Part shown: positions 1 to 8,177 of the stretch, in pieces
Numbering within the stretch: position 1 is the stretch's first letter
Layout: every line of letters begins with the position of its first letter
Source of the DNA: an uncultured Collinsella sp.
Lineage (GTDB): Bacteria > Actinomycetota > Coriobacteriia > Coriobacteriales > Coriobacteriaceae
DNA length: 29,461 bases
Reading direction: 5' to 3'
NCBI GenBank assembly: GCA_934630735.1
Contig: CAKTWK010000026.1
Location: forward strand, 1 to 29,461
The notes under the pieces: model-generated
What the model was told of the DNA's origin: nothing
Seen by the model: only the letters and a program-made list of their open reading frames with translations
Databases searched by the model: none
Program-made: the position numbers and the translations under genes

Positions 1-36
1 GGGCAGCGGGGGCGTTCGGCTAGGTGCGGGAACGGC

Positions 37-1089
37 CTATTTGCTCAATGTGTTCGGCTGAGATCGGAAATCAACCCCCACAACCACCTCAGGCGTGTAG
101 ACCTTCTCAATCTCGCCGTTCTTATACGCCCAGACCTCAAGATTCGCAGAGGCAGCCTTGTCCTCAAAATCAACCGGCTCATCGGAATACTCTATCAGCA
201 GCTCGTCTTGGCCGTCGCCATCAAAGTCAACAAGTTTGGCGTAAGCAACACCCTGGGCTCCATACGTGTATTCATCGAACTCGACAGCCTCGCCCTCGCC
301 GTACTTCTTTTGGTACTCGAGGATCTTGTCGGTGAACAGCTCGTTTGCCGTCTTGACCGCTGCCTTGGCAGAGGCCTTGGCCTCCTTCTTGGACTGCGTG
401 AGCTCAACGTTCTTAGGGGCGTCCGAGCCTTCCTTGGCGTAGTCCACCTTCATGGTGGTCGTGCTCTTCTTTTTGCCCTTGCCCGAGGTAATGGTCATCT
501 GGTACTTCTGATCGGGCAGCTCGCCAAAGTCCTCCATGGCAAAGCCGTCCTCGCCGTCCACTTTGATGGTGTAGCTCTTGCCCTTGCCGGATACCGGCAC
601 CAGCTCGACGGTATAGCTCTTGAGCTTTTTGCCCTTGCTGTTTTTGGGCAGAATCTTGGTCTCGCACGCGCAAACAACATAGCCCTTGCCGCCCGAGGTC
701 ACCTCGGAAGATGTGCCGATACGCGGCACGATCACGATAGCGGCGACAATGGCGACAACGGCCACGCCTCCGATAACGGCCGCGACGATACGGCCCCTGT
801 GCTTGGGCTTCTTGGGCTGAGGCGTCAGGTCGAACGACTCGGCGGGCTCGGCGAACGGCTGCTCATATTGAGGCTGTGCCGCCATGTGAGCCGGAGCACC
901 CTGCGTGGCCTGCCGCCCCGCAGGAGCTGATGACGGCGCGGGCGCAGCAGGGTCGCCCGCCAGCGCGCTATCCCCTACCGGAAACGCCACGGGCTCCGCC
1001 TGGTCCTCGGCGCCACCCACGCGAGCGCCGCAGCTCGTGCAAAACGTGGAGCCATCGGGTATCTGAGCTCCGCACTTGGTGCAATACAT
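37..1089 (-). CDS. zinc-ribbon membrane-anchored protein
   Basis: 350-residue protein of unknown role. The N-terminus is a zinc ribbon (Cys3, Cys6, Cys17, Cys20 in two CxxC knuckles). A low-complexity Ala/Pro linker follows, then one transmembrane helix at about residues 101-123 preceded by a Lys/Arg-rich stretch, which predicts a cytoplasmic zinc ribbon and an external C-terminal part. The outer part is Lys/Ser/Thr-rich and carries a DFDGDGQDE segment (residues 288-296) resembling the calcium loops of dockerin, EF-hand and VCBS-type proteins. I chose ATG 1089 because the zinc ribbon starts there and GGGAG precedes it; a longer reading frame to 1197 adds unrelated residues. The C-terminus ends soon after the calcium-loop segment and may be shortened. 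The neighbouring fhs is separated by a terminator, so this is probably a single-gene unit. Confidence 0.8.
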   Translation of the reverse strand: MYCTKCGAQIPDGSTFCTSCGARVGGAEDQAEPVAFPVGDSALAGDPAAPAPSSAPAGRQATQGAPAHMAAQPQYEQPFAEPAESFDLTPQPKKPKHRGRIVAAVIGGVAVVAIVAAIVIVPRIGTSSEVTSGGKGYVVCACETKILPKNSKGKKLKSYTVELVPVSGKGKSYTIKVDGEDGFAMEDFGELPDQKYQMTITSGKGKKKSTTTMKVDYAKEGSDAPKNVELTQSKKEAKASAKAAVKTANELFTDKILEYQKKYGEGEAVEFDEYTYGAQGVAYAKLVDFDGDGQDELLIEYSDEPVDFEDKAASANLEVWAYKNGEIEKVYTPEVVVGVDFRSQPNTLSK

Positions 1090-1223
1090 CGCATCTCCCG
1101 TCTCTCGTCGCAGCCGCAATGCGCCCGCGCAATTCTTCCAACTACACCGTACGAGAGAAATCCCCATTCTTGTTGCGCAACATTGCCGCCGTCCCAAAAT
1201 GATCCTTCCGTCCCCTTGGAATC

Positions 1224-1260
1224 AAAAAGCCCCGCCGAGCCTTGGTGGGCACGGCGGGGC
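1224..1260 (-). terminator. intrinsic terminator of fhs
   Basis: A 9-bp GC stem (1229-1237 with 1252-1260), loop about 14 nt, followed on the minus strand by five T (1224-1228). It lies 26 bp after the fhs stop codon. Confidence 0.8.
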
Positions 1261-1285
1261 GGGCAAGCGGCTATGAGCAGCAGGC

Positions 1286-2953
1286 TTAGAACAGGCCGGT
1301 GATGTTGCCGTCGTTGTCGACGTCGATGTTCTCGGCCGCGGGAACCTTGGGCAGGCCCGGCATGGTCAGAACGCTACCGGTCAGCGCGACCACAAAGTGG
1401 GCACCGGCGGAAACCTTGAGCTCGCGCACCGTGATGCGGAAGCCCTCGGGAGCGCCCAGCGCCTTGGCGTTGTCGCTAAAGCTGTACTGGGTCTTGGCCA
1501 CGCACACCGGCAGGTTGCCAAAGCCGTTCTCGCGCAGCTCGGCGAGCTGGCGCCTGGCAGCCGGCGTAAAGTCGACGCCGTCGGCGCGGTAGACCTTGGT
1601 AGCAACGGCCTCGAGGGCGTCGGCCACATCGGCACCGTCCTCGTAGGCAAACTTGAGCTCGCTCGGCTGCTCAATCAGGCGCATGACCTCATCGGCCAGG
1701 TCGAGCGCGCCCTCGCCACCCTTGGCCCAAACCTCGGACAGCTTAACGTTAACACCGAGTTTCTGGCATTCGGACTCGATGAGCTCGAGCTCGGCCTCGG
1801 TGTCCGTCGGGAAGCGGTTGATGGCGACCACGCAGGGCAGACCGTAGACATTCTGAATGTTGTCGACGTGGCGCAGCAGGTTGGGCATGCCAGCCTTGAG
1901 GGCCTCGAGGTTCTCCTCGTTGAGGTCGGCCTTGGCAACACCGCCGTTGTACTTAAGCGCGCGGGCAGTGGCGACGACCACGACAGCGCTGGGGCGAACG
2001 CCCGTCATGCGGCACTTGATGTCGAGGAACTTCTCGGCACCCAGGTCGGCACCGAAACCGGCCTCGGTAATCGCGACGTCGCCGAAGCGCATGGCCATGC
2101 GGGTGGCCATGATGGAGTTGCAGCCGTGGGCAATATTGGCGAAGGGACCGCCGTGAACAAACGCAGGCGTACCCTCGAGCGTCTGGACCAGGTTGGGTTT
2201 GAGCGCGTCCTTGAGCAGTGCGGCCATAGCTCCCTGGGCCTTAAGGTCGCGTGCGCGGACGGGCTCGCCGGCATAGCTGTAGCCGACAACGATCTCGCCC
2301 AAGCGCTCCTTGAGGTCATTGATGCTCGTGGACAGGCACAGGATTGCCATGACCTCGGAGGCAACGGTGATATCGAAGCCGTCCTCGCGCGGCACTCCCT
2401 GGGCCTTGCCGCCAATGCCGTCGATAACATGGCGCAGCTGACGGTCGTTCATGTCGACGACGCGCTTCCAGGTGATGCGCTTAACGTCGATGCCGAGCTG
2501 GTTGCCCTGCTGAATATGGTTGTCGAGCATGGCTGCCAGCAGATTGTTGGCGGCACCAATGGCATGGAAGTCGCCGGTAAAGTGCAGGTTGATGTCCTCC
2601 ATGGGGATGACCTGAGCCCAGCCGCCGCCAGCGGCACCGCCCTTGACGCCAAAGACGGGGCCGAGCGAAGGCTCACGCAGGGCCACAGCGCTCTTGACGC
2701 CGCGACGGCGCAGGCCATCGGCCAGACCGATGGTCGTGGTGGTCTTACCCTCGCCCGCAGGCGTGGGGTTGATGGCGGTCACGAGGACGAGCTTAGCCTG
2801 GTGATCAGTTGGCTCATTGAGCAGAGAGTAGTCGACCTTAGCCTTGTCGAAGCCGTACGGAATCAGGTGCTTTACGTCGACGCCGGCGTTCTTAGCCACC
2901 TCGGTAATGGGCAGCGGCGTGACGGAACGTGCGATTTCGATGTCAGTAGGCAT
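1286..2953 (-). CDS. fhs: formate-tetrahydrofolate ligase
   Basis: 555 residues, the normal length for the family. The enzyme joins formate to tetrahydrofolate using ATP, giving 10-formyl-THF for purine, formyl-Met-tRNA and one-carbon metabolism (and for the Wood-Ljungdahl branch where present). Visible signatures are the N-terminal TPLPI segment, the phosphate-binding loop PTPAGEGKT (about residues 63-71) and the [13 protein letters not shown] region. The start at 2953 gives the typical MPTDIEIA N-terminus and has AAAGGA about 8 nt upstream; the open frame continues to 3037 but those residues are not family-like. It is followed by a strong terminator and preceded by a likely extended -10 promoter, so it is probably monocistronic. 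Confidence 0.97.
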   Translation of the reverse strand: MPTDIEIARSVTPLPITEVAKNAGVDVKHLIPYGFDKAKVDYSLLNEPTDHQAKLVLVTAINPTPAGEGKTTTTIGLADGLRRRGVKSAVALREPSLGPVFGVKGGAAGGGWAQVIPMEDINLHFTGDFHAIGAANNLLAAMLDNHIQQGNQLGIDVKRITWKRVVDMNDRQLRHVIDGIGGKAQGVPREDGFDITVASEVMAILCLSTSINDLKERLGEIVVGYSYAGEPVRARDLKAQGAMAALLKDALKPNLVQTLEGTPAFVHGGPFANIAHGCNSIMATRMAMRFGDVAITEAGFGADLGAEKFLDIKCRMTGVRPSAVVVVATARALKYNGGVAKADLNEENLEALKAGMPNLLRHVDNIQNVYGLPCVVAINRFPTDTEAELELIESECQKLGVNVKLSEVWAKGGEGALDLADEVMRLIEQPSELKFAYEDGADVADALEAVATKVYRADGVDFTPAARRQLAELRENGFGNLPVCVAKTQYSFSDNAKALGAPEGFRITVRELKVSAGAHFVVALTGSVLTMPGLPKVPAAENIDVDNDGNITGLF

Positions 2954-2993
2954 GGACGGTCCTTTCGTTACCGGATGAGAAAAAGACCAATTC

Positions 2994-3002
2994 AGCATAG
3001 CA
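2994..3002 (-). promoter_or_regulatory. probable fhs promoter, extended -10
   Basis: On the minus strand TGC-TATGCT forms an extended -10 about 41 bp before the fhs ATG. The -35 region (GCTTTA, 17 bp upstream) is poor, as is usual when a TGn extension is present. This is inferred from base pattern only. Confidence 0.4.
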
Positions 3003-3084
3003 CGGGCGCGCAATAGTAAAGCACCCGCAACCGACAAACGGCGATATGTTTATCCAATGCTCAGCGATAGCCTACAAACCCGTC

Positions 3085-4152
3085 CTAAACGGTCGGCTCA
3101 ATTCCCAAATGCTCAAAGGTGCGAGGCGTTGCCTGGCGACCCTGCGGTGTGCGAATCATCAATCCGCACTGCAGCAGATAGGGCTCGTAGACGTCCTCAA
3201 GCGTACCCGGGTCCTCGCCCACCGCACTGGCAAGCGTGGTCAAGCCAACGGCACGGCCGGAGAACGTCTTGGCGAGTGTCTCCAAGATACGAATGTCCAT
3301 CCAGTCCAAACCAAGCTCATCAATCTCGAAGAACTCGAGCGCCTGACGGCAAATATCAAGCTCAATAGGACCGTTGCCGCGCACCTGCGCGTAGTCGCGC
3401 ACGCGCTTGAGCAGACGGTTGGCCAGGCGCGGCGTGCCACGCGAGCGTGAGCCGATCTCGAGCGCGCTCGGATGGTCTATTGTCACGCCCAGGATGGTCG
3501 CCGAGCGCGTCACAATCTGGGCAAGCTCCTCGACGGTGTAGTAATCCAGGCGATACGAAATGCCAAAACGGTCGCGTAGCGGGCCGGTCAACATGCCCGA
3601 GCGAGTCGTTGCCGCCACCAGCGTGAACTTGGGGATATCCAGGCGAATCGAGCGTGCAGCCGGACCCTTGCCGATCACGATATCGAGGGCAAAGTCCTCC
3701 ATCGCAGGATACAGGACCTCCTCGACCGAGCGGTTGAGGCGGTGAATCTCGTCGATAAACAGCACGTCACCCGGCTGCAAGTTAGTCAGGATAGCCGCCA
3801 GGTCGCCGGTACGCGCAATAGCGGGGCCGCTCGTCGTCTTAATCTGAGCGCCCAGCTCGTTGGCGATAACCGTGGCCAGCGTGGTCTTACCCAGACCCGG
3901 AGGGCCCGAAAAGATAACGTGGTCGAGCGTCTCGCCACGGCTCTGCGCCGCCTCGATGAGCACGCGCAGGCTCTGCTTGATATGCTCCTGACCGCAATAG
4001 TCGTCCAAGCGCTGGGGACGCAGGGTGCGGTCGACATCGAGGTCCTCGGCCGTCAGCTCCGAGCCCACCATGCGCTCGCCGTGCGCCATGGATGCCGCCG
4101 GCGAGTTGCCGGGCGTCGCCCACAGGTCCTGAGAGTCATCGGCTTCCCACAT
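3085..4152 (-). CDS. ruvB: Holliday junction branch-migration ATPase RuvB
   Basis: 355 residues. RuvB is the AAA+ hexameric motor that RuvA loads on Holliday junctions to drive branch migration. Visible motifs: Walker A GPPGLGKT (about 83-90), Walker B with DEIH (134-137), sensor 1 AATTRSG (about 180-186), the arginine-finger segment GPLRDRFG (190-197) and a C-terminal winged-helix region ending [17 protein letters not shown]. It has about 30 extra N-terminal residues compared with the E. coli form. The start is ambiguous: ATG at 4152 or GTG at 4155, both overlapping the ruvA TGA, which points to translational coupling. It is the last gene of ruvC-ruvA-ruvB. I see no convincing terminator after it. 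Confidence 0.97.
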   Translation of the reverse strand: MWEADDSQDLWATPGNSPAASMAHGERMVGSELTAEDLDVDRTLRPQRLDDYCGQEHIKQSLRVLIEAAQSRGETLDHVIFSGPPGLGKTTLATVIANELGAQIKTTSGPAIARTGDLAAILTNLQPGDVLFIDEIHRLNRSVEEVLYPAMEDFALDIVIGKGPAARSIRLDIPKFTLVAATTRSGMLTGPLRDRFGISYRLDYYTVEELAQIVTRSATILGVTIDHPSALEIGSRSRGTPRLANRLLKRVRDYAQVRGNGPIELDICRQALEFFEIDELGLDWMDIRILETLAKTFSGRAVGLTTLASAVGEDPGTLEDVYEPYLLQCGLMIRTPQGRQATPRTFEHLGIEPTV

Positions 4153-4772
4153 CACGCATCCATTCCGAGTCGCTTAAGCGCCGCGCCGAGCAGATCCTCG
4201 ACACGCATATCCTGCCCATCATACCCGCTCAGGGCAACATCGGTCTCCTGCGGGCTAAAGCCCATGGAAAGGAGCGCCGCACGAGCGTCATCGATCGCCG
4301 AAGGAGCGGCGGCGGGTACCGGCATCGCAACCTGGCCGGGAATCACGTCGACCGGCACAAAGCCCTTGTCCTTGGCAAAGGTGCTCTTGAGCTCCAGGAT
4401 CAGACGCTGCGCGGTCTTTTTGCCCACACCGGGAACCTTGGCCATGCCCTTGTCGTCCTCGGCCATTACCAGAGAATACAGCTGGCCCACGGTATAGGTG
4501 GAGAGCACGGCAAGCGCCAGGCGCGGACCGACACCCGAGACGGACACGAGCCGATCGAACATCGTGCGTTCGTCCTTGGAGGCAAAGCCAAAGAGCGTCA
4601 TGGCGTCCTCGCGCACCTGCATACGGGTATAAAGGCGCACCTCGCCGCCGGGCGTAGGCAGCGTGGCGGCAGTGCTGCCCGAAATACCGAGCTCAAAGCC
4701 CACGCCCGATACATCGACAACGGCCGAGCTCATCGTGGCCTCGACAAGCGTTCCATGGAGCTGGGAGATCAT
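4152..4772 (-). CDS. ruvA: Holliday junction DNA-binding protein RuvA
   Basis: 206 residues, family-typical. RuvA binds the four-way junction as a tetramer and positions RuvB. The sequence shows the N-terminal OB fold (MISQLHGTL through the [11 protein letters not shown] motif), two helix-hairpin-helix elements ([10 protein letters not shown] and [12 protein letters not shown]) in the middle, a flexible Ala/Pro linker near residues 150-160, and the C-terminal three-helix domain III that contacts RuvB. Its ATG shares one base with the ruvC stop (TGATG) and its own TGA overlaps the ruvB start, so all three genes are tightly coupled in one operon. Confidence 0.97.
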   Translation of the reverse strand: MISQLHGTLVEATMSSAVVDVSGVGFELGISGSTAATLPTPGGEVRLYTRMQVREDAMTLFGFASKDERTMFDRLVSVSGVGPRLALAVLSTYTVGQLYSLVMAEDDKGMAKVPGVGKKTAQRLILELKSTFAKDKGFVPVDVIPGQVAMPVPAAAPSAIDDARAALLSMGFSPQETDVALSGYDGQDMRVEDLLGAALKRLGMDA

Positions 4773-5293
4773 CAGTATCCGGTTCCTCTCTGTTGATAGA
4801 ACTCGCCGCCGGTAAGCGCCCGGGTGCGGCTGAGGTTAACGTGGCAGATGGCGCAGGCCAGGGCATCGGCGGCATGGTCGGGATGCGGGTCGTGATCGAG
4901 CTGTGTGAGCGTACGAACCATATACGCGACCTGCCGTTTGTCCGCGGCGCCGGTGCCCACAACAGCCTGCTTAATCTGCATAGGCGTGTACTCGCCAATC
5001 TCGAGCGCGCATTCCGAAAGCGCCACGAGCGCAGCACCGCGGGCATGCGCCGTTGGGATGGCCGAGCGAACGTTGGCGCCAAAGTAGATACTCTCGATAG
5101 CAGCAGTATCGGGTCGATAACGTTCGACAACGCCCTTGAGGTCGTGGGCGATATGCGACAGGCGCACCGCGAGCGGACTGCCCGCGCTGGTCTCGATACA
5201 ACCGTAGGCACGGCAGCGAACCTCGCCGCGCCGCTCCTCGATAATCCCCCAACCCGTATGGGCCAAACCGGGGTCGATACCCAAAATGACCAA
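4772..5293 (-). CDS. ruvC: crossover junction endonuclease RuvC
   Basis: 173 residues with the TTG start at 5293, the same length as E. coli RuvC. The nuclease cuts Holliday junctions symmetrically after RuvAB migration. I prefer TTG 5293 because GGGGAGG sits five bases upstream and the protein then begins MVILGIDPG, as in the family; another in-frame TTG at 5314 would put the Shine-Dalgarno sequence inside the gene. Metal ligands in view are Asp7, Glu67, His140 and Asp143 (HAADALA). His in the third position replaces the Asp of E. coli but is also known in Thermus RuvC, so the enzyme should be active. First gene of ruvCAB, with a LexA-type box upstream. Confidence 0.95.
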   Translation of the reverse strand: MVILGIDPGLAHTGWGIIEERRGEVRCRAYGCIETSAGSPLAVRLSHIAHDLKGVVERYRPDTAAIESIYFGANVRSAIPTAHARGAALVALSECALEIGEYTPMQIKQAVVGTGAADKRQVAYMVRTLTQLDHDPHPDHAADALACAICHVNLSRTRALTGGEFYQQRGTGY

Positions 5294-5348
5294 GCCAACC
5301 TCCCCTCGCCACAAGTACGGCGCAAGACAAGGCCCCGCGCACTATTCA

Positions 5349-5362
5349 CGAACGTCTGTTCT
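5349..5362 (-). promoter_or_regulatory. LexA/SOS box upstream of ruvCAB
   Basis: The core GAAC-GTCT-GTTC (5350-5361) matches the Gram-positive SOS consensus CGAAC-N4-GTTCG at all eight core bases. It lies about 56 bp before the ruvC TTG and directly downstream of a possible -10 (TATTCT on the minus strand, 5363-5368), so a bound repressor would cover the transcription start. A weak -35 (TTGCTA, 5388-5393) lies 19 bp from the -10. Control of ruv genes by LexA is established in other bacteria; here it is inferred. Confidence 0.65.
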
Positions 5363-5404
5363 AGAATAACACAACAGCGGCCGTATCTAGCAAGCAAGGT
5401 TGAA

Positions 5405-5572
5405 CCATAGGTTGAGCATAAGTCAGCGAGCGAGTCCCTTCCGCGGCAAGGTGCCGCGGAAGAGGAGCGCCGCGTACTTTTGTACGCAAGCGACGGTTTG
5501 AGCGGCAGATTGCCCGGCAGGGGCTCGCGCAGCGTCGACTCGTTACGCGGTTTGGCAAAACCGCGTATCATT
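5405..5572. other. intergenic segment with three strong hairpins
   Basis: Between the NadE-like gene and the ruvC promoter there are three separate inverted repeats: 5438-5462 (11-bp perfect arms, 3-nt loop, core CCGCGG), 5472-5487 (6-bp arms GCGTAC/GTACGC around TTTT) and 5545-5565 (arms ACGCGGTTT/AAACCGCGT, 4-nt loop). None has a good T-run behind it on the minus strand. The segment could be the structured 3' tail of the upstream mRNA, a small RNA, or an intergenic repeat. Confidence 0.5.
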
Positions 5573-7546
5573 TTAGTTCTGACTAAAGAACGGGAACTGC
5601 CTCGGATCAACCGGCGGCTGCGGCATCGGCGTGCCCTGGGGCCCGCCCTGGCCGCCCATCATCTTTTCGATGGCGTCCTGGACCTCGCCCTCAAACTTTT
5701 TCATGCCCTCATGCAGGCGACGCTGGCCATCCTCGGAGCGCAGCTCTTCCATCTGCTCGGGCGAAATGCCCAACAGGTCACCCAGTATGCCCATCATCTC
5801 GCCACGCATGCGCTCGCTTGTATCCTCGTCGGCAAAACGACGCACCTCAGCGCGCGCCAGCGAATCGACCGTCATGCGTTCCTTGCCGCTCAGCCCCAGG
5901 TCGGACCACGCGAGCATGTACGGCCAGGCGCGCTCGACAAACGAACGAGCCGAGACGATCGGCGCCGGCGGCAGCATGCGGCGGGCGGCCTCGCTCTGAC
6001 GTACGAGCATCAGCAGCAGCGAGCAAGCCTCGGGCTTGCCGGCAGCCATTGGGATGTCGTCGAAGGGTCGGTTGCGGTCCACGTGCGCCTCGAGCGTGCC
6101 ATCGACCTCGCCCGGCTCGAGCCCACCGAGCAGCTGCGCCGCGCGATCAAGCATGTCGACCGGGCCGTCGAGCGTCGAGAGCGCCCGCGCCAGCACGCGC
6201 TCCGTGCAATCTTCCACCGCGTTGAGCGTCACGAGCTCCTGCGGCACCACGGCAGACGTGCGGTTGCGCACGCGCGCCACAAACTCGAGGGTCGACAGAT
6301 ACACATCGCCAAAGGGCGCGTAATCGCCCTGGTAGCCACCGCAAAGCGCCGGTGCCGCCAACGCGTATTCGGTCTTGGAAAGCGGGCTCAGAGCCATCGC
6401 GCCCAGCTCGAGCGCCGTGTCCTCCAACATGAGGCCCAGCGTACGCGAACGCAGGCGCTCGGCATCGCCCGCCGACACATCACGGTCGAGTACGCGCGCC
6501 GCATCCGGCGCATCGCGCTCAACCGTGCGAATATGCAGGCGCTCGGCAATCGCGCGAACGGCGGCGCAACGGGCGGCCTCGGCCTCTTCCTGCGCCGGCG
6601 TAAAGATGCGGTTGCGGTCCAACACCAGGCCGATCACGTTGCGCGAGCCCAATGCATCGACAGCCAGCGCCGCAAGCAAAGACGACGGCAGATCGCCCTC
6701 GAGCGCTACCACGGCGCGCGACGTACCATGGGCACGGGCGTTATCGCGCACAGCGAGCACCAGCGCCTGCCACAACCACTCCTCGGAACGAAACTCGGGC
6801 AGCTCGTGGTCCTCCAAGGCATCGAGCATCACACCGCGCTGGATCTCCTGAACCAGCAGGCTCTCTTCAAAACACGGCGCCTGGGCCACCACGCGCCCGC
6901 AATCGTCGAGCACAAACGATCCGCCGGTATACACCGACTCGTCATAGGCACCGACCGGCGCCATGCAGGCAAACCATACGCTGCGCTTAGACGCGATCTT
7001 GCGGTAGGCACCGCTGCGAACGGCGGCAATGGCGGCCGTCTCGCGGTCGGTCATATCAAACGCGTTGAACTGGAAATAGGCAATGAGGTCGACGCCAGTC
7101 GGCAACATCTCGAGCTCGCGGTCCAAGTCGAAGATCACGGCGATACGCACGCCGTCCACGTCGAAGACCGGCGGGGCCCAACGGGCATCGCCGTTCCCAC
7201 CGCGCTGCAGGGCAATGCTCGAACGGGCCGGCACCACATGGCCGTCCTTGAGCATCATGTAGTCGAGCAGGGGCTGGCCCTCAAACGAAACCGCCGCGGG
7301 CACGATGCAGGTCATATCGAGTTCTTGGATACGCTCGGCAACACCGGTCAGACCCGTCAGCATGTCGTGCTCAAAGTCGGCAGCGCCCACCAGGCCGCCA
7401 GGCAGGGCTCCCATAAAGAGCGGAGCCGGCACGCACAGCACGCGCGCACCGCGCTCGTGGGCCAGGCGCGCCTGGTCCTCGATGCGACTGCAGATACCCT
7501 CAATATCACCCAGGCGCATATCGATCTGTGCAAGTGCGAGCTTCAT
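5573..7546 (-). CDS. NAD-synthetase-like protein with degenerate nitrilase and synthetase sites
   Basis: 657 residues with the layout of glutamine-dependent NAD synthetase: a nitrilase-type amidase fold (about 1-240), then an ATP-pyrophosphatase fold (about 255-440), then an extra C-terminal part (440-657) ending in a helical, Gly/Pro-rich tail. Key residues are missing. In the nitrilase half the Glu of the usual PE motif is Ala41, no Lys is found at the usual site, and the nucleophile Cys of the ICxD motif is replaced (IFDLD, about Asp140). In the synthetase half the SGGxDS loop reads EGDLPS (283-288). The flank LLAALAVDALG and a remnant SKTE (390-393) still show the ancestry. I infer a non-catalytic or repurposed paralogue; role unknown. 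ATG 7546 has GAAAGGG about 11 nt upstream. Probably its own unit. Confidence 0.75.
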   Translation of the reverse strand: MKLALAQIDMRLGDIEGICSRIEDQARLAHERGARVLCVPAPLFMGALPGGLVGAADFEHDMLTGLTGVAERIQELDMTCIVPAAVSFEGQPLLDYMMLKDGHVVPARSSIALQRGGNGDARWAPPVFDVDGVRIAVIFDLDRELEMLPTGVDLIAYFQFNAFDMTDRETAAIAAVRSGAYRKIASKRSVWFACMAPVGAYDESVYTGGSFVLDDCGRVVAQAPCFEESLLVQEIQRGVMLDALEDHELPEFRSEEWLWQALVLAVRDNARAHGTSRAVVALEGDLPSSLLAALAVDALGSRNVIGLVLDRNRIFTPAQEEAEAARCAAVRAIAERLHIRTVERDAPDAARVLDRDVSAGDAERLRSRTLGLMLEDTALELGAMALSPLSKTEYALAAPALCGGYQGDYAPFGDVYLSTLEFVARVRNRTSAVVPQELVTLNAVEDCTERVLARALSTLDGPVDMLDRAAQLLGGLEPGEVDGTLEAHVDRNRPFDDIPMAAGKPEACSLLLMLVRQSEAARRMLPPAPIVSARSFVERAWPYMLAWSDLGLSGKERMTVDSLARAEVRRFADEDTSERMRGEMMGILGDLLGISPEQMEELRSEDGQRRLHEGMKKFEGEVQDAIEKMMGGQGGPQGTPMPQPPVDPRQFPFFSQN

Positions 7547-7585
7547 GGCTCAGCCCTTTCCGTCGTAAACCATCGTTGTCGTAGT

Positions 7586-7618
7586 AAAAGCGCCGGCCGC
7601 AAGATGCAGTCGGCGCTT
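7586..7618 (-). terminator. intrinsic terminator of superoxide reductase gene
   Basis: An 8-bp stem (7588-7595 with 7611-7618; AAGCGCCG/CGGCGCTT) is followed on the minus strand by TTTTAC. It lies about 47 bp after the stop of the superoxide reductase gene. Confidence 0.65.
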
Positions 7619-7664
7619 GCATGTGCATATGCTAGCTATGATACCCCGAGCGGGGGGCGCGCTC

Positions 7665-8027
7665 CTAGAACGTCGCGGACCACAGCCCGTGCAGGTTGCA
7701 ATAGGCATAGACGGTACCGGTCTTGGAGCCGCCGGCAAAAAACGTCGCGGGTTTCATGCCGGGCTCAAGGTAATGGACCTCCAGACGGCCCTCGGCCTCA
7801 AGGGCAATCCACTCGATGTAGTGCTCGGGCACCATAGGATGCTCGACCGAGCCCACGCGCGCACGGATCACGTGACCGTCGCGCTCGCTCTCGACGACGG
7901 GCACGTGCTTCTCGTGCGCCGCGTCCTCGGTGTTCGCGGTCAGCTCCGTGCAGCCGGCAGGGGTTGCAACGTCGTTGCCAAGGGCGGCAATGAGCTTGCC
8001 GTCGGGGTCCTTAAAGAATTTCGCCAT
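7665..8027 (-). CDS. superoxide reductase (desulfoferrodoxin family, one iron site)
   Basis: 120 residues. The enzyme reduces superoxide to peroxide at a mononuclear Fe(His)4Cys site, without making oxygen, a typical defence of anaerobes. The ligands are visible: His41 (EKHVPV), His63 and His69 (HPMVPEHYIEWI), Cys110 and His113 (CNLHGLW). The N-terminal 35 residues have only Cys26, so the desulforedoxin-type rubredoxin-like centre of class I enzymes is absent while the N-terminal extension remains, as in class III (Treponema-like) enzymes. ATG 8027 is supported by AAAGGAG upstream; the open frame runs to 8168 but that part is not family-like. It lies 150 bp after the SNF2 gene and has its own terminator. 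Confidence 0.93.
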   Translation of the reverse strand: MAKFFKDPDGKLIAALGNDVATPAGCTELTANTEDAAHEKHVPVVESERDGHVIRARVGSVEHPMVPEHYIEWIALEAEGRLEVHYLEPGMKPATFFAGGSKTGTVYAYCNLHGLWSATF

Positions 8028-8177
8028 GATGCTCTCCTTTGCTGATGTGCCGATGTTCTCGATGCTTCTTATGCCCAAAGGCAGGCGAACCATCCACGGC
8101 ATGGCAAATGAACACATAACGAGCGGAGACGATGAGACAGCGTGTGCCATCCACCCCGGCGGCCCCACCCGAGCGGG

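Noticed and set aside
4855..4890. RuvC third acidic residue replaced by His140
   Set aside because: At first sight a lost catalytic Asp, but His at this place is known in Thermus-type RuvC, so activity is expected.
4693..5610. 305-codon minus-strand frame running through the hairpin segment into ruvC and ruvA
   Set aside because: Its second half is an alternate frame of ruvC and its first half is the hairpin-rich intergenic DNA; composition is Arg/Ser-rich. The first half is kept only as an observation under the hairpin finding.
5480..7837. 785-residue plus-strand frame opposite the NadE-like gene
   Set aside because: Arg/His-rich translation without domain features, lying antisense to a recognisable protein; a GC-driven shadow. 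The same holds for the long plus-strand frame at 1397-3016 opposite fhs and those opposite dnaE and addA.
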